DNA of 64,000 bases from Acidobacteriia bacterium UBA6623 (GTDB lineage Bacteria; Acidobacteriota; Terriglobia; Bryobacterales; UBA6623): the NCBI GenBank assembly GCA_002433055.1, contig DJHJ01000025.1, positions 38,949 to 102,948 of the forward strand, given 5' to 3'. Made by a program: the position numbers and the translations under genes. Every line of letters starts with the position of its first letter. Position 1 is the stretch's first letter. Below the pieces are notes generated by a model, which was not told where the DNA came from, ran no database searches, and was given only the letters and a program-made list of their open reading frames with translations. This document shows, piece after piece, positions 54,481 through 63,014 of this stretch.

Positions 54481-54660
54481 TGGTTGGGCGGTTTCCTCGC
54501 CGGTTTTTTGGTGGGGTTGCCGGTCTCGATTAGTTTTTGAGTTTCAAGCGGGGTTCCTGTTTTGCCCCGCTCGGGTTGCCCCAGTTTTGGGGGACCCGGC
54601 TTTTTGCTGGCCCGGTTTTCCGGGTCCGTTGGGTCGCCTGCAAAGCAGGACTTGGTGGCC
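54481..54660 (+). other. A-poor, hairpin-rich 5' leader of the TonB-dependent receptor gene
   Basis: Only 12 of 180 bases are A. Five inverted repeats follow each other: GGCG/CGCC (54487-54501, weak); AGCGGGG/CCCCGCT (54547-54571); CGGGT plus CCCC paired with GGGG plus ACCCG (54572-54598); GGCCCGG/CCGGGTC with a TTTT loop (54609-54626); CCTGC/GCAGG with an AAA loop (54637-54649). The GGGGAGG ribosome site follows at 54668-54674. I cannot match it to a known riboswitch. It could stabilise the mRNA, bind a regulator or attenuate transcription. Confidence 0.6.
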
Positions 54661-54680
54661 TGTGTTAGGGGAGGAAATAT

Positions 54681-57600
54681 ATGACTCACAGATATAGAAG
54701 TTTGGTATGTCTGTTAGCGATGGCGGTTCTTTTTACCGCTGGCTTACAGGCACAAGTTACGACCGCGACGGTCCAAGGACGTGTCCTTGACCCGACCGGC
54801 GCTGTAGTACCTGGTGCGTCCGTTACGGCATCGAACCAGGCGAACGGCGCGGAATTTGCGACTACAGCTAGCAGCTCGGGTGAGTTCACACTCACTTATC
54901 TGCCAGCTGGCGTCTATAGCATGATCGTCGAGGCTGATGGTTTCAAGGTCCTTTTGGAGACCGACCTTCAGCTGGGTTCAGGACAGCGAGCCAGTATTGA
55001 CTACAGTCTGGAACTCGGTGTTGCAACTGAGACGGTCACGATTACGTCGGAAGCGCCATTGCTGAATGCGGTTAACGCTGAGCAGGACATTGCGTTGGAT
55101 ACACGAGTAGTCCACGAACTGCCAATGATCAACCGTGACATCACGGGCATTTTGACGCTTGGCACGGGAGCATCTCTAACCGATGGTGGTTGGACCCTGT
55201 CGATTAACGGTCTCGCCCCCCGCGGATTCACCATGACGGTGGATGCGGTGGATGCGGTTCCAGATGCTGAGTTCGCAGGGCTTTCGCTCTATCAGAACTT
55301 CAACTTCATCAAGGGTATTAGTGTGGAAGCGGTGCAAGAAGTGGAAACTTCGAAAAACATCTTCTCTGCCGAGATTAGCCACACCTTTGCTGGTAACGTC
55401 AACCTGATTTCGAAAAGTGGTGGAAATGACTTCCATGGAAGCCTCTTTGAGATGTATCAGTCAGGTGGTCTCCACGCGAACAACTTCCTTGTAGGAAACA
55501 AAGCTCCACTGGTATATCACCAGTTTGGCGGTTCGATTGGTGGACCAATCATAAAGGACAAGCTGTTCTTCTTCTTCGTATATGAAGGCTATCGTTTTGG
55601 TGGTCAGACCCCGGTTCCGGGTGACACCTGGTCGAACGGTATGCGGCAACGCATCATCGACTCGATCCCTGGGTCCTCTGCTTATATGGCCCTCTGGCCG
55701 ACACCGACTGAGGCGGACGGTCCAGACCTGGATCCCAGCAACCCATCTTGTGGTGCTCTAGCTGCAGGAACGCGTTGCCTAGCCCCGACCGCTTTCTATG
55801 GCGGACAGGGTCCGGAGAACAGATTTGATAATCACTATGTCACTAAGATGGACTGGAATCCTAGCCAGAACGACTTCATGACCTTCCGTTGGATCGGTGG
55901 AGAGCCACTGCGACGGATCCCCCGTACCATGCAGGGCAATGGCCGTCAGTGGGATGGTGGTAACCAGAATGGTTCATGGTCGTGGACAAGGATCATTAAC
56001 CCCACGCTGACATCAGAGACACGCTGGGGCACCAACGTCAACGCCATTAACCGCTTAGACGTTGCCTTTGCAGCCAATAAGATTCCGTTTATCCGTGGCA
56101 TGGGTCATCCCAGCGATCCCGGTGCGGAAGTCTTTGCCAAAGATGGTCACACCTCAACGTTGACACAGAACTTTTCAAAAACAGCCGGCAAGCACTCGAT
56201 CAAGGTCGGTGGCATGTGGCGCTATATGACTGGAACGCGTGTTAACGAAGAGAGCCCGGTATATACGTATGAGTCTCAGCACGATTTGATGACTCAGAAC
56301 ATTACCATGGCACGTTACATCTTTCCTCTTCAGAAGTTCCTCTGGAAACGTAATTTCTGGGGTGCATTCTTCCAGGATGATATTCGTATATCAAACAAGT
56401 TGATGCTCAACATCGGTATCCGTTATGACTACGCCTCGATTGTGCAGTCAGATCAGGTAGACGGTATTAGCAACAATGTTTACAACCGTGACGGTCCTTT
56501 CGGTCAGCCAGGAGCTTCGCTCACCAATCTGGGTGCCCTGTATCGGGATCCGACGCAAATGTATGACCCCTGGAACAAGATGTTTTCGCCACGCGCTAGC
56601 TTCGCTTACACGATAGACGACAAGACTGTCCTTCGTGGCGGTGCAGGCGTCTTCTTCATGCCCAACAACATGTTCTCAGCAGGTATCGAGGTTCTATCCA
56701 ACGGTCCTGACGCTCCGGTCGAATTGTCGGCCAGTGAGGAGATGGTTAAGAACATGGGATTGGTATTTGGAGATGGTAATGACAAAGCGATCAGCGCTGC
56801 TCAGGGTAGCGGTACTATCGGTGGTAGCGTGTATCAGACGGACCGGAGACCTCCTTACAGCTTGCAGTATTCGTTGGGTATCCAACGCGAGCTGTCGAGT
56901 TCGACCGTGTTTGAAGTCGGCTACGTCGGTAACCACGGAGTACGCTTAGTCTACAGTCCTGATTGGAACCGTGTAATTGCCAACACTGGAGGAATGACTC
57001 TCTCCGAAACACTCGGATTGGCCGCTCCCTTCAGTCAAGGCTTCCGCTATTACCAAAATGCGGATTCTACCGGGTACCACAGCGTACAGACTTCGTTGAA
57101 GCGTCGCTTCTCCGACAGTATCCAGTTCAACTTGAACTACACCTATGCGTGGAACTTCGCGCACTTCCGCGGCGATATGACTTGCTGTGGTCGTAGCGAG
57201 AACCCGCAGAGCCTGTGGAGAATGGACGCCAATCGCGGCCCGACATCCTATCACTTACGTCACCGTGCCACTGCAGATTTCTTCTGGGAACTTCCCGGAC
57301 AGGATCTGGAAGGCGCAGCGAAATTTATCGCAGGTGGTTGGACACTCGGTGGAATCATAGAAGCTCGTTCGGGCTTTACGGTTCCAGTTAGCAGCAGCAC
57401 AGGTACCAACCCTGGTGCACGTCCAGACATACTTGGCTCTCACGAGTCGGGAATGAATAGTAACTGGGGAACAGGCCAGCTTCAGTATCTGAACAAGGGA
57501 CAATTTGCTCTACCACCGACGGATGCCTATGGCGTAAATATTCGCCCCGGAAATCTGTCCAGGAGAGCTCTTTATGGTCCTGGATTCGGTAACATTGATC

Positions 57601-57788
57601 TGGTTCTTCAGAAAAACTTCTATGTTGCGGAAACTCAAAGATTGCAGTTACGAATTGACTTCTACAATCTGACCAACGCAGTGAACTTCACTCGCGTCAA
57701 TCAGAATGCGAGGTCTGGAACGTTCGGACTGCTCAACCGCGTAGCGCCTCCGCGCCGCGTGCAGTTGATGATACGGTACTCGTTCTAA
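54681..57788 (+). CDS. Oar-like TonB-dependent receptor with carboxypeptidase regulatory-like domain
   Basis: A 1035-residue outer-membrane protein. The signal peptide (residues 1-24, ending GLQA) is followed by a CarboxypepD_reg-like domain (TATVQGRVLDPTGAVVPGASV to about residue 110), a plug-like region (about 110-240), and a beta-barrel ending in IRYSF, with the terminal Phe of outer-membrane proteins. This architecture is widely expanded in Acidobacteriota and commonly linked to uptake of carbohydrate or peptide polymers; the ligand here is unknown. The start has GGGGAGG 6 bp upstream. Codons lean strongly to C-ending AAC, TTC, GAC and ATC, unlike neighbouring genes, suggesting high expression. 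No SusD-like partner is adjacent. Confidence 0.92.
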   Translation: MTHRYRSLVCLLAMAVLFTAGLQAQVTTATVQGRVLDPTGAVVPGASVTASNQANGAEFATTASSSGEFTLTYLPAGVYSMIVEADGFKVLLETDLQLGSGQRASIDYSLELGVATETVTITSEAPLLNAVNAEQDIALDTRVVHELPMINRDITGILTLGTGASLTDGGWTLSINGLAPRGFTMTVDAVDAVPDAEFAGLSLYQNFNFIKGISVEAVQEVETSKNIFSAEISHTFAGNVNLISKSGGNDFHGSLFEMYQSGGLHANNFLVGNKAPLVYHQFGGSIGGPIIKDKLFFFFVYEGYRFGGQTPVPGDTWSNGMRQRIIDSIPGSSAYMALWPTPTEADGPDLDPSNPSCGALAAGTRCLAPTAFYGGQGPENRFDNHYVTKMDWNPSQNDFMTFRWIGGEPLRRIPRTMQGNGRQWDGGNQNGSWSWTRIINPTLTSETRWGTNVNAINRLDVAFAANKIPFIRGMGHPSDPGAEVFAKDGHTSTLTQNFSKTAGKHSIKVGGMWRYMTGTRVNEESPVYTYESQHDLMTQNITMARYIFPLQKFLWKRNFWGAFFQDDIRISNKLMLNIGIRYDYASIVQSDQVDGISNNVYNRDGPFGQPGASLTNLGALYRDPTQMYDPWNKMFSPRASFAYTIDDKTVLRGGAGVFFMPNNMFSAGIEVLSNGPDAPVELSASEEMVKNMGLVFGDGNDKAISAAQGSGTIGGSVYQTDRRPPYSLQYSLGIQRELSSSTVFEVGYVGNHGVRLVYSPDWNRVIANTGGMTLSETLGLAAPFSQGFRYYQNADSTGYHSVQTSLKRRFSDSIQFNLNYTYAWNFAHFRGDMTCCGRSENPQSLWRMDANRGPTSYHLRHRATADFFWELPGQDLEGAAKFIAGGWTLGGIIEARSGFTVPVSSSTGTNPGARPDILGSHESGMNSNWGTGQLQYLNKGQFALPPTDAYGVNIRPGNLSRRALYGPGFGNIDLVLQKNFYVAETQRLQLRIDFYNLTNAVNFTRVNQNARSGTFGLLNRVAPPRRVQLMIRYSF

Positions 57789-57802
57789 CCAACGATAATT
57801 GC

Positions 57803-57832
57803 CAATCGGGCGGCCTTTGTGTCGCCCGATTG
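57803..57832 (+). terminator. Hairpin after the TonB-dependent receptor gene
   Basis: A perfect 10-bp stem CAATCGGGCG (57803-57812) / CGCCCGATTG (57823-57832) with a 10-nt loop lies 14 bp after the stop codon. It lacks a T-tract, so it may protect the mRNA 3' end and not terminate by itself. Confidence 0.55.
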
Positions 57833-57854
57833 AGCGATTAATACTAGTATTTTT

Positions 57855-57888
57855 AAGGGCCGGCCCAGTGGGCCGGCCCTTTCTTTTG
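57855..57888 (+). terminator. Strong intrinsic terminator
   Basis: A 12-bp G+C-rich stem (57855-57866 with 57870-57881, core GGGCCGGCCC) has a 3-nt loop and is followed by TCTTTT. It ends the receptor transcript before the tRNA gene. The core is palindromic, so it can also act in the other orientation. Confidence 0.85.
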
Positions 57889-57929
57889 GTGGGCAAACCC
57901 GTGTTATCCTGGGTGTAGTTGCGTTTTAA

Positions 57930-58005
57930 GGGCCTGTGGCGCAGTTGGGAGCGCGCTTCCATGGCATGGAAGAGGTCGAGGGTTCGATTCCCTCCAGGTC
58001 CACCA
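57930..58005 (+). tRNA. tRNA-Ala (anticodon GGC)
   Basis: A 76-nt cloverleaf including an encoded CCA end. Acceptor GGGCCTG pairs with CAGGTCC (57995-58001) with the G3-U70 wobble that identifies alanine tRNAs. The D-arm is GCGC/GCGC, the anticodon stem CTTCC/GGAAG has loop ATGGCAT (anticodon GGC, reading GCC and GCT), and the T-arm is GAGGG/CCCTC with loop TTCGATT. It stands alone after the receptor terminator. Confidence 0.97.
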
Positions 58006-58054
58006 ATGCACAGCCCATCAGGATCTTGATCGGTGCCCTCCCGGTGGCGCTCAT

Positions 58055-58516
58055 TCAGTCAAGAGGCGTAGGAACATCGAAGATCTTGCGCAACTGATTC
58101 GCACGGAACTCAAAGATTTTCTCAATGTCACGTTTCACGAAAAGTTGATTAATTAAACTGCCTCCCAGAACTGCATAGCGAACGTGATCACCAACAACGG
58201 TCACTCCGTCTGCCTCTTCAAAGGTATGTTTGTGAATCCATTGACGATAAGGGCCTTTTCGCTGTTCATCCGTGAATCCAAATGGTGGTACCCATGACGT
58301 GATTTCACTTTGCCATCTCAGTGCTATGCCACGAATCCGTAACTTGTAGTCGATCGTAGTCCCCTCCTCTATTTGGATCGGTTTAGGGGTGAGCACGTGG
58401 AAGTGCAACCATCTGGGTGTTATTATTTCCAGGTTATGAGGATTTGCAAAGAACTGGAAGACTTCTTCAAGCGGGCTCGATAGCCGGATTTGTGTATGCA
58501 GATCGTATACTCTCAT
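58055..58516 (-). CDS. SRPBCC family ligand-binding protein
   Basis: A 153-residue START-like (SRPBCC) protein of the type often annotated as CDP-paratose 2-epimerase-like or cyclase-like. The opening IRLSSPLEEVFQFFANPHNLEIITPRWLHFHVL and the later VVGDHVRYAVLGG fit this fold, which encloses a hydrophobic ligand. The ATG at 58516 gives the usual length; an upstream in-frame start at 58537 adds seven residues. The ligand is unknown. It is convergent with the tRNA-Ala gene. Confidence 0.78.
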   Translation of the reverse strand: MRVYDLHTQIRLSSPLEEVFQFFANPHNLEIITPRWLHFHVLTPKPIQIEEGTTIDYKLRIRGIALRWQSEITSWVPPFGFTDEQRKGPYRQWIHKHTFEEADGVTVVGDHVRYAVLGGSLINQLFVKRDIEKIFEFRANQLRKIFDVPTPLD

Positions 58517-58736
58517 CACTACCCATCTTACAACCACAATAAGCGGGAGGAAACTAGAGGTATTGACGTAGCAACTCTGACAGAAAGCCCTATGGCACTG
58601 CAGTAGATTTTTCAGATCTACTCTTGATTGGCATGGGAGATTGTATTCATAAATGAACTATAGATGTAATAAATTTGTCATATCAAAAGGCAAACTGTAT
58701 TCATTCTGCTCACATAATTCGAACAACTCACAGAAA

Positions 58737-59180
58737 TCATGAACGATGAATAAGCGCGACACCAGTCACCAAAAACACCAGCCCCGCAATTCTTTGGACA
58801 CTAATTGGGCTCTGAGAAAATCCTACCCATCCGAAGTGATCAATAACAACCGAAGCTGTTAGTTGACCCAGAATGATACAGGCCACGAACGTTGTTGCTC
58901 CCAGACGATGAGACAAAACAACGCCAGATAGAACGAGTAGTGCTCCCATCGATCCGCCAAGCCAATACCACCATGGTGCTGTTGCTAGGTGTGACAGCGT
59001 TGGCATCCTCACCTGACTAGCTACAGCGTACCCAGTGAGAAGACTGAGCCCGACAACAAAATTACTAATAGTGGCGAGCACTGGGCTGCCAAGAACCGAT
59101 CGCAGCGATGCATTGACCCCAGCTTGAACGGGTATCAAACTTCCTGCTCCGACCGCTAATACCACAAAAAATAAAGCCAT
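58737..59180 (-). CDS. DMT-superfamily transporter, YdcZ (DUF606) type
   Basis: A 147-residue membrane protein with about five hydrophobic helices. The segment LIPVQAGVNASLRSVLGSPVLATISNFVVG is the conserved N-terminal motif of the YdcZ/DUF606 family, half-size drug/metabolite transporters that probably work as dimers. No substrate is known. The 220-bp gap to the SRPBCC gene holds only A+T-rich sequence with no identifiable feature. Confidence 0.83.
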   Translation of the reverse strand: MALFFVVLAVGAGSLIPVQAGVNASLRSVLGSPVLATISNFVVGLSLLTGYAVASQVRMPTLSHLATAPWWYWLGGSMGALLVLSGVVLSHRLGATTFVACIILGQLTASVVIDHFGWVGFSQSPISVQRIAGLVFLVTGVALIHRS

Positions 59181-59271
59181 AGAATCATCTTAAAGGTTTT
59201 GGCATGGAGGTGCGGAATGCGTAGTTACGGTATTTATATTGTTGAATTTCTCCTGTGGAGCTAGTGTTGGT

Positions 59272-60243
59272 TTAGGGTAAAAAGGGTTCAATAGGGACTA
59301 GTGGAGGCACATCAGGAAGAATGTTAAAAGAGGTTTCGGCGTAAAAGAGAGTGCCTCCGTTTGGAGCCATAGCACGAGCTTCATCGTCCATTCCCTCAAC
59401 GGCGGTTGTGAAGAACAGACACACTTTTCCGTCCAATTCTACGAACTCGGGACATGTTACACGTGGGGAACCAGGAACAATCCATTCAGACAACACCTTG
59501 CCGTCTGAAAGGCGAATTTCTTGAGCAAGCCCCATTTCGACGGCTCGCTCGTCGTAAAATGCGACGACAATGCTCAAGCCATCCGCGCTTTGACGTAGGC
59601 CGTCTGGGAATGCCTGCAACGATTCGGGAGCGACAATCAATGAACTTGCAACAGGCTCTGTGAAGGTTGGGTTGAAACGGTAATTTGTGATTGTTTTAGG
59701 GTCGGAGTCGATATCGATGATAGTCGGCCCATTGTCATCAGCTTGGAAGAATTTTCCGTTTGAGCAGGTTTGTTTATCGACAAGTTCTATAACTTGTCTC
59801 GTCTCGCAATCGAAACGGTAGAGTGACGCGATATTGTCGCTGTGTTTGGTGCCAAACAAGAGCCCGCCCGGGATTGGAATTCCATCATTAATGAGAAGAC
59901 GCGTATCTTCGGTGACCGTGATACCGGTTTCTGAAACCTCTCCATTGGTTAAGTCGAGTAGCACAAAACGGCGATCAAGTCCCACAATAACTACTCCTTC
60001 TCGTGTAGATTCCGCAAAAAACCCTGGACTGCCGGGAAGGTTGAAAGTTTGGTTTGTTCGTGTTGCCAGGTTAAGAACGTTGAGACTTCCTCGAAGCACA
60101 TCTGCAGTGTGTTGAATCGCAACCCAGCCTAGCAATGGATCCCCCCCTTGACTAAAATTTTGAAGGACGCGCGGCCCTTCGGGAAGAAAACGTAGTGCTT
60201 CGGTATTAGGTTCGAAGAAAGGTTTACAGATGAAAGTGTTCAT
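59272..60243 (-). CDS. Diverged SMP-30/regucalcin-like beta-propeller
   Basis: A 323-residue protein whose segments fit the SMP-30 lactonase fold: LPEGPRVL (metal Glu), LINDGIPIPGGLLFGTKH (aligned with the NDG..D..GRFW.GT region), CSNGKFFQADD (aligned with the SNG metal Asn region) and FPDGLRQSADG (metal Asp region). Sequence identity to the two other SMP-30 genes in the window is low. No signal peptide is present. It may be a lactonase or a regucalcin-like Ca2+-binding protein. It sits upstream of the YdcZ-type gene on the same strand, with a 91-bp gap. Confidence 0.65.
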   Translation of the reverse strand: MNTFICKPFFEPNTEALRFLPEGPRVLQNFSQGGDPLLGWVAIQHTADVLRGSLNVLNLATRTNQTFNLPGSPGFFAESTREGVVIVGLDRRFVLLDLTNGEVSETGITVTEDTRLLINDGIPIPGGLLFGTKHSDNIASLYRFDCETRQVIELVDKQTCSNGKFFQADDNGPTIIDIDSDPKTITNYRFNPTFTEPVASSLIVAPESLQAFPDGLRQSADGLSIVVAFYDERAVEMGLAQEIRLSDGKVLSEWIVPGSPRVTCPEFVELDGKVCLFFTTAVEGMDDEARAMAPNGGTLFYAETSFNILPDVPPLVPIEPFLP

Positions 60244-60423
60244 AGTAGATATTATTTTACGTGCTGGAAAACAAGACTGTTACAGAAACAGGTAGCAGAT
60301 AAAGCCTCGTTGATAGTTCAGTAAGATCAGTGCAGAACAAGGATTGGTAAATTTTTCTACAAGAAAACTCATAGAAAAATGTTCATCGCAAGTTCTAATT
60401 ACGAGTAATTCGACCGTGTTTCT

Positions 60424-61824
60424 TTATGTCGCAGCTAGGTTTTCTCGTATTCGTTGGGCTATTTTTCGACTCCGACGAATGCAATCAGGGATGCCAATTC
60501 CTTCGTACGCATTACCCGTTAAATGAAGCCCCTCCAAGCGGTTTAAGCGTGTTTCTATTTTGTCAACACACCTACGATGTCCAATTTCGTATTGCGCCAT
60601 TGCGCGGCTCCAACGGGCTATCCGCCACGTAGTAGGCTTGGTTGTGAAGCCCATAATTTGACTGAGTTCATTGTGTACCTGGTTAGCAATATCTTCGTCT
60701 GACATGCTAGAGACGTATGTAGTTTGCCGGTGTGATATAAAGGCACGCAAAATGATATAGTCATCTGCGGCGCGGTGCTGAAATTTTGTATTTACCCATG
60801 TGCAAGCGGCAATCAGAGTCTGTTCAACTTCAGGAGCTAAGAATCCAAACCCTTCCAATGCGTGCCCAAAATTTGGACGTCGGTAAAGCAAGTTGACTGT
60901 CATCGATGAAGAATAAGGAATTGTTTTCAGATGATTTGATGTTTCTGGGTCAAGATTTTGTAATAGATTGCTGGCAGCATAAGCCGGTGTTGCAATTATT
61001 ACTTGATCGGAAGATATCTTTTGCCCTTCTACCACAGTATGAAACCCGTCTCTGTCTTTTTTCAAAGTTTTTGCGGAACCGGTAATTCGGCGGATACGTC
61101 CGGATAATCTTCTGGACATATGATCCGTCAACTGTTGCATGCCATTTTTGAGACTCAAAAAAAGAGGTTCCGAGTTTTTGCGATGGATGGATTCTTTTTT
61201 CGATGAAGCATCGGTTTGCAAAATGCCACGACTTACACTTCCGTACTGTTTTTCAAGTTCGACCAAGCGTGGGAGAACAGCGTCGGCACTCAGCCTCTCT
61301 GGAGATCCTCCGTAGACTCCTGCCAACATCGGTTGAGCCAGGTAGCGGGTGACTTCTTTGCCGAAATGGTCTTGCATGAAGGTAGCTACGGAGCGCTCCT
61401 CGTTTGCCCTTGCTGCGGTGGGCCGTCGAAACCACTCTTGCATCATCTTTGCTTTTGTCTTCCAGCCAAGTAGGCGCGTCGTCAACACAGGCCAGATTTT
61501 TGTCGGAATCATAAAATACATTCCGTCGGGAAGAGGAATCATCCTTCCTGCGCGTAGTATGAAAGTCCTGCGGAGGTGGTCGTTAGAACCGATTACCTGG
61601 TCTTCCATTCCCAGCTCGCGAATTAGGTCCAGCGCCCACGGTTTTTGTGCTAGAAAGCTGTCTGGACCATCTTCGAGAATGCAATCTTCCACTTGTACGG
61701 TTTTGATCACTCCACCAAGGTGTGTTCTTTGCTCAATTAAGCTACAGTCAAAACCAAACTGCACTAAGTCATAGGCCACAGTTAGACCAGAAATTCCTCC
61801 ACCGATGATGGTAATGTGCTGCAT
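60424..61824 (-). CDS. hemY: Protoporphyrinogen oxidase, FAD-dependent (HemY type)
   Basis: A 466-residue FAD enzyme oxidising protoporphyrinogen IX (or coproporphyrinogen III) in haem synthesis. The dinucleotide fold is IIGGGISGLTVAYDL at the N-terminus; GGVIKTVQVEDCILEDGPDSFL is a family hallmark, and the C-terminal LHLTGNAYEGIGIPDCI closes the FAD site. It lies 41 bp after hemE on the same strand, so the two form a haem operon. Whether it makes protoporphyrin or coproporphyrin depends on the downstream ferrochelatase, which is not in the window. Confidence 0.92.
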   Translation of the reverse strand: MQHITIIGGGISGLTVAYDLVQFGFDCSLIEQRTHLGGVIKTVQVEDCILEDGPDSFLAQKPWALDLIRELGMEDQVIGSNDHLRRTFILRAGRMIPLPDGMYFMIPTKIWPVLTTRLLGWKTKAKMMQEWFRRPTAARANEERSVATFMQDHFGKEVTRYLAQPMLAGVYGGSPERLSADAVLPRLVELEKQYGSVSRGILQTDASSKKESIHRKNSEPLFLSLKNGMQQLTDHMSRRLSGRIRRITGSAKTLKKDRDGFHTVVEGQKISSDQVIIATPAYAASNLLQNLDPETSNHLKTIPYSSSMTVNLLYRRPNFGHALEGFGFLAPEVEQTLIAACTWVNTKFQHRAADDYIILRAFISHRQTTYVSSMSDEDIANQVHNELSQIMGFTTKPTTWRIARWSRAMAQYEIGHRRCVDKIETRLNRLEGLHLTGNAYEGIGIPDCIRRSRKIAQRIRENLAAT

Positions 61825-61865
61825 GGGTTTGTGTTGCTATTTAGATTGAGTGGTGCGGATCTTTC

Positions 61866-62888
61866 TCAAATTGTAAACTCACGAACCATTTCGACAACTG
61901 CCTTTACATTGTCAACTGGTGTCCCGGGAAGAATGCCGTGACCTAAATTAAAAATATGACCTGGACGTCCAGCGGCGCGTCGTAAGACATCTTTGACATG
62001 GTGTCGTATCTCCTCAAGTGGAGCAAACAGGACAAGAGGGTCCAAGTTGCCCTGTACAGCGGCGTCGTGGTTAATAGAAGCCCAAGCCTCATCGAGATGT
62101 ACTCGCCAATCCAGACCCAACACCTCGCCTCCTGCCTTGTGAAAGAGGTTGAGATAAGACCCTGCTCCAGTCCCAAAATGGATCACTGGAGCCTTTGCAT
62201 CTTGAATTTTTTCTATTAAGCGCTTTGAATGAGGCAGTACATATCTTTCATAGTCACTGGGAGATAGTGCTCCTACCCAACTGTCAAAGACTTGGATGGC
62301 ATCGGCACCACTTTCGATTTGTGCAATCGCGTATGGCACAAGAGCGTCAACTATTTTTGACAACAATTGATTCCATACCACAGGTGCTTCGTACATCAGC
62401 TTCTTGGTGTGGATATAGTGGCGTGAACTACCACCTTCAATCATGTAGCTAGCCAACGTGAATGGTGCACCAACGAATCCAATCACAGGGATTTTGTTAG
62501 CGAGTTCTTGCTTGACGAGTGTGATTGCTTCAAGAACGTAGCCTAAGTCGGCTCCATTTTTTGTGTTCAATTTTTCGATTTGGGCAAGACTACGTATTGT
62601 AGGTGTCAACGCAGGGCCTTCACCAGCGAGAAACTCCAGTTTTATTCCCATTGGTTCGACTGGTAGCAGTAGGTCGGCAAAGATAATTGCAGCGTCAACG
62701 CCAAGCATTTCAATCGGCTGTAGCGTAACTTGAGTTGCAAGTTCGGGGTCCTTACAGATTTCAAGAATAGAATGAGATTTTCGAAGATTTCTGTATTCGG
62801 GCATGTAACGTCCCGCCTGGCGCATAAACCAGACCGGGGTGTGTGACACGGGACGGCGCCAACAAGCCTCAATGAGCGTTGTAGACAT
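61866..62888 (-). CDS. hemE: Uroporphyrinogen decarboxylase
   Basis: A 340-residue enzyme converting uroporphyrinogen III to coproporphyrinogen III. The N-terminal signature PVWFMRQAGRYMPEYRNLR and the later GFVGAPFTLASYMIEGG, with FDSWVGALSP, are characteristic. The ATG at 62888 gives the normal N-terminus; an upstream in-frame ATG at 62915 adds nine residues. It is the first gene of the hemE-hemY pair and divergent from prmC. Confidence 0.95.
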   Translation of the reverse strand: MSTTLIEACWRRPVSHTPVWFMRQAGRYMPEYRNLRKSHSILEICKDPELATQVTLQPIEMLGVDAAIIFADLLLPVEPMGIKLEFLAGEGPALTPTIRSLAQIEKLNTKNGADLGYVLEAITLVKQELANKIPVIGFVGAPFTLASYMIEGGSSRHYIHTKKLMYEAPVVWNQLLSKIVDALVPYAIAQIESGADAIQVFDSWVGALSPSDYERYVLPHSKRLIEKIQDAKAPVIHFGTGAGSYLNLFHKAGGEVLGLDWRVHLDEAWASINHDAAVQGNLDPLVLFAPLEEIRHHVKDVLRRAAGRPGHIFNLGHGILPGTPVDNVKAVVEMVREFTI

Positions 62889-63014
62889 CTCTTGAATGAT
62901 ATCAAGCCATTCCAAGTAAGTTGTAAATCGATAAAATTGGACACGGGAGAATTTTTCCTGTGATCTTAGGATTAACGATGGTTCAACTAGGTTCAGAAGA
63001 GAGGTTTAATTAAC

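Noticed and set aside
54456..54689. A 77-codon antisense frame rich in Lys and Pro across the receptor leader
   Set aside because: It is the by-product of A-poor, G/T-rich sequence, which lacks stops when read in reverse. It has no ribosome site and resembles no protein family.
57930..58005. tRNA-Ala as an integration site for a mobile element
   Set aside because: No integrase, direct repeat of the tRNA 3' end, or phage-like gene is present on either side.
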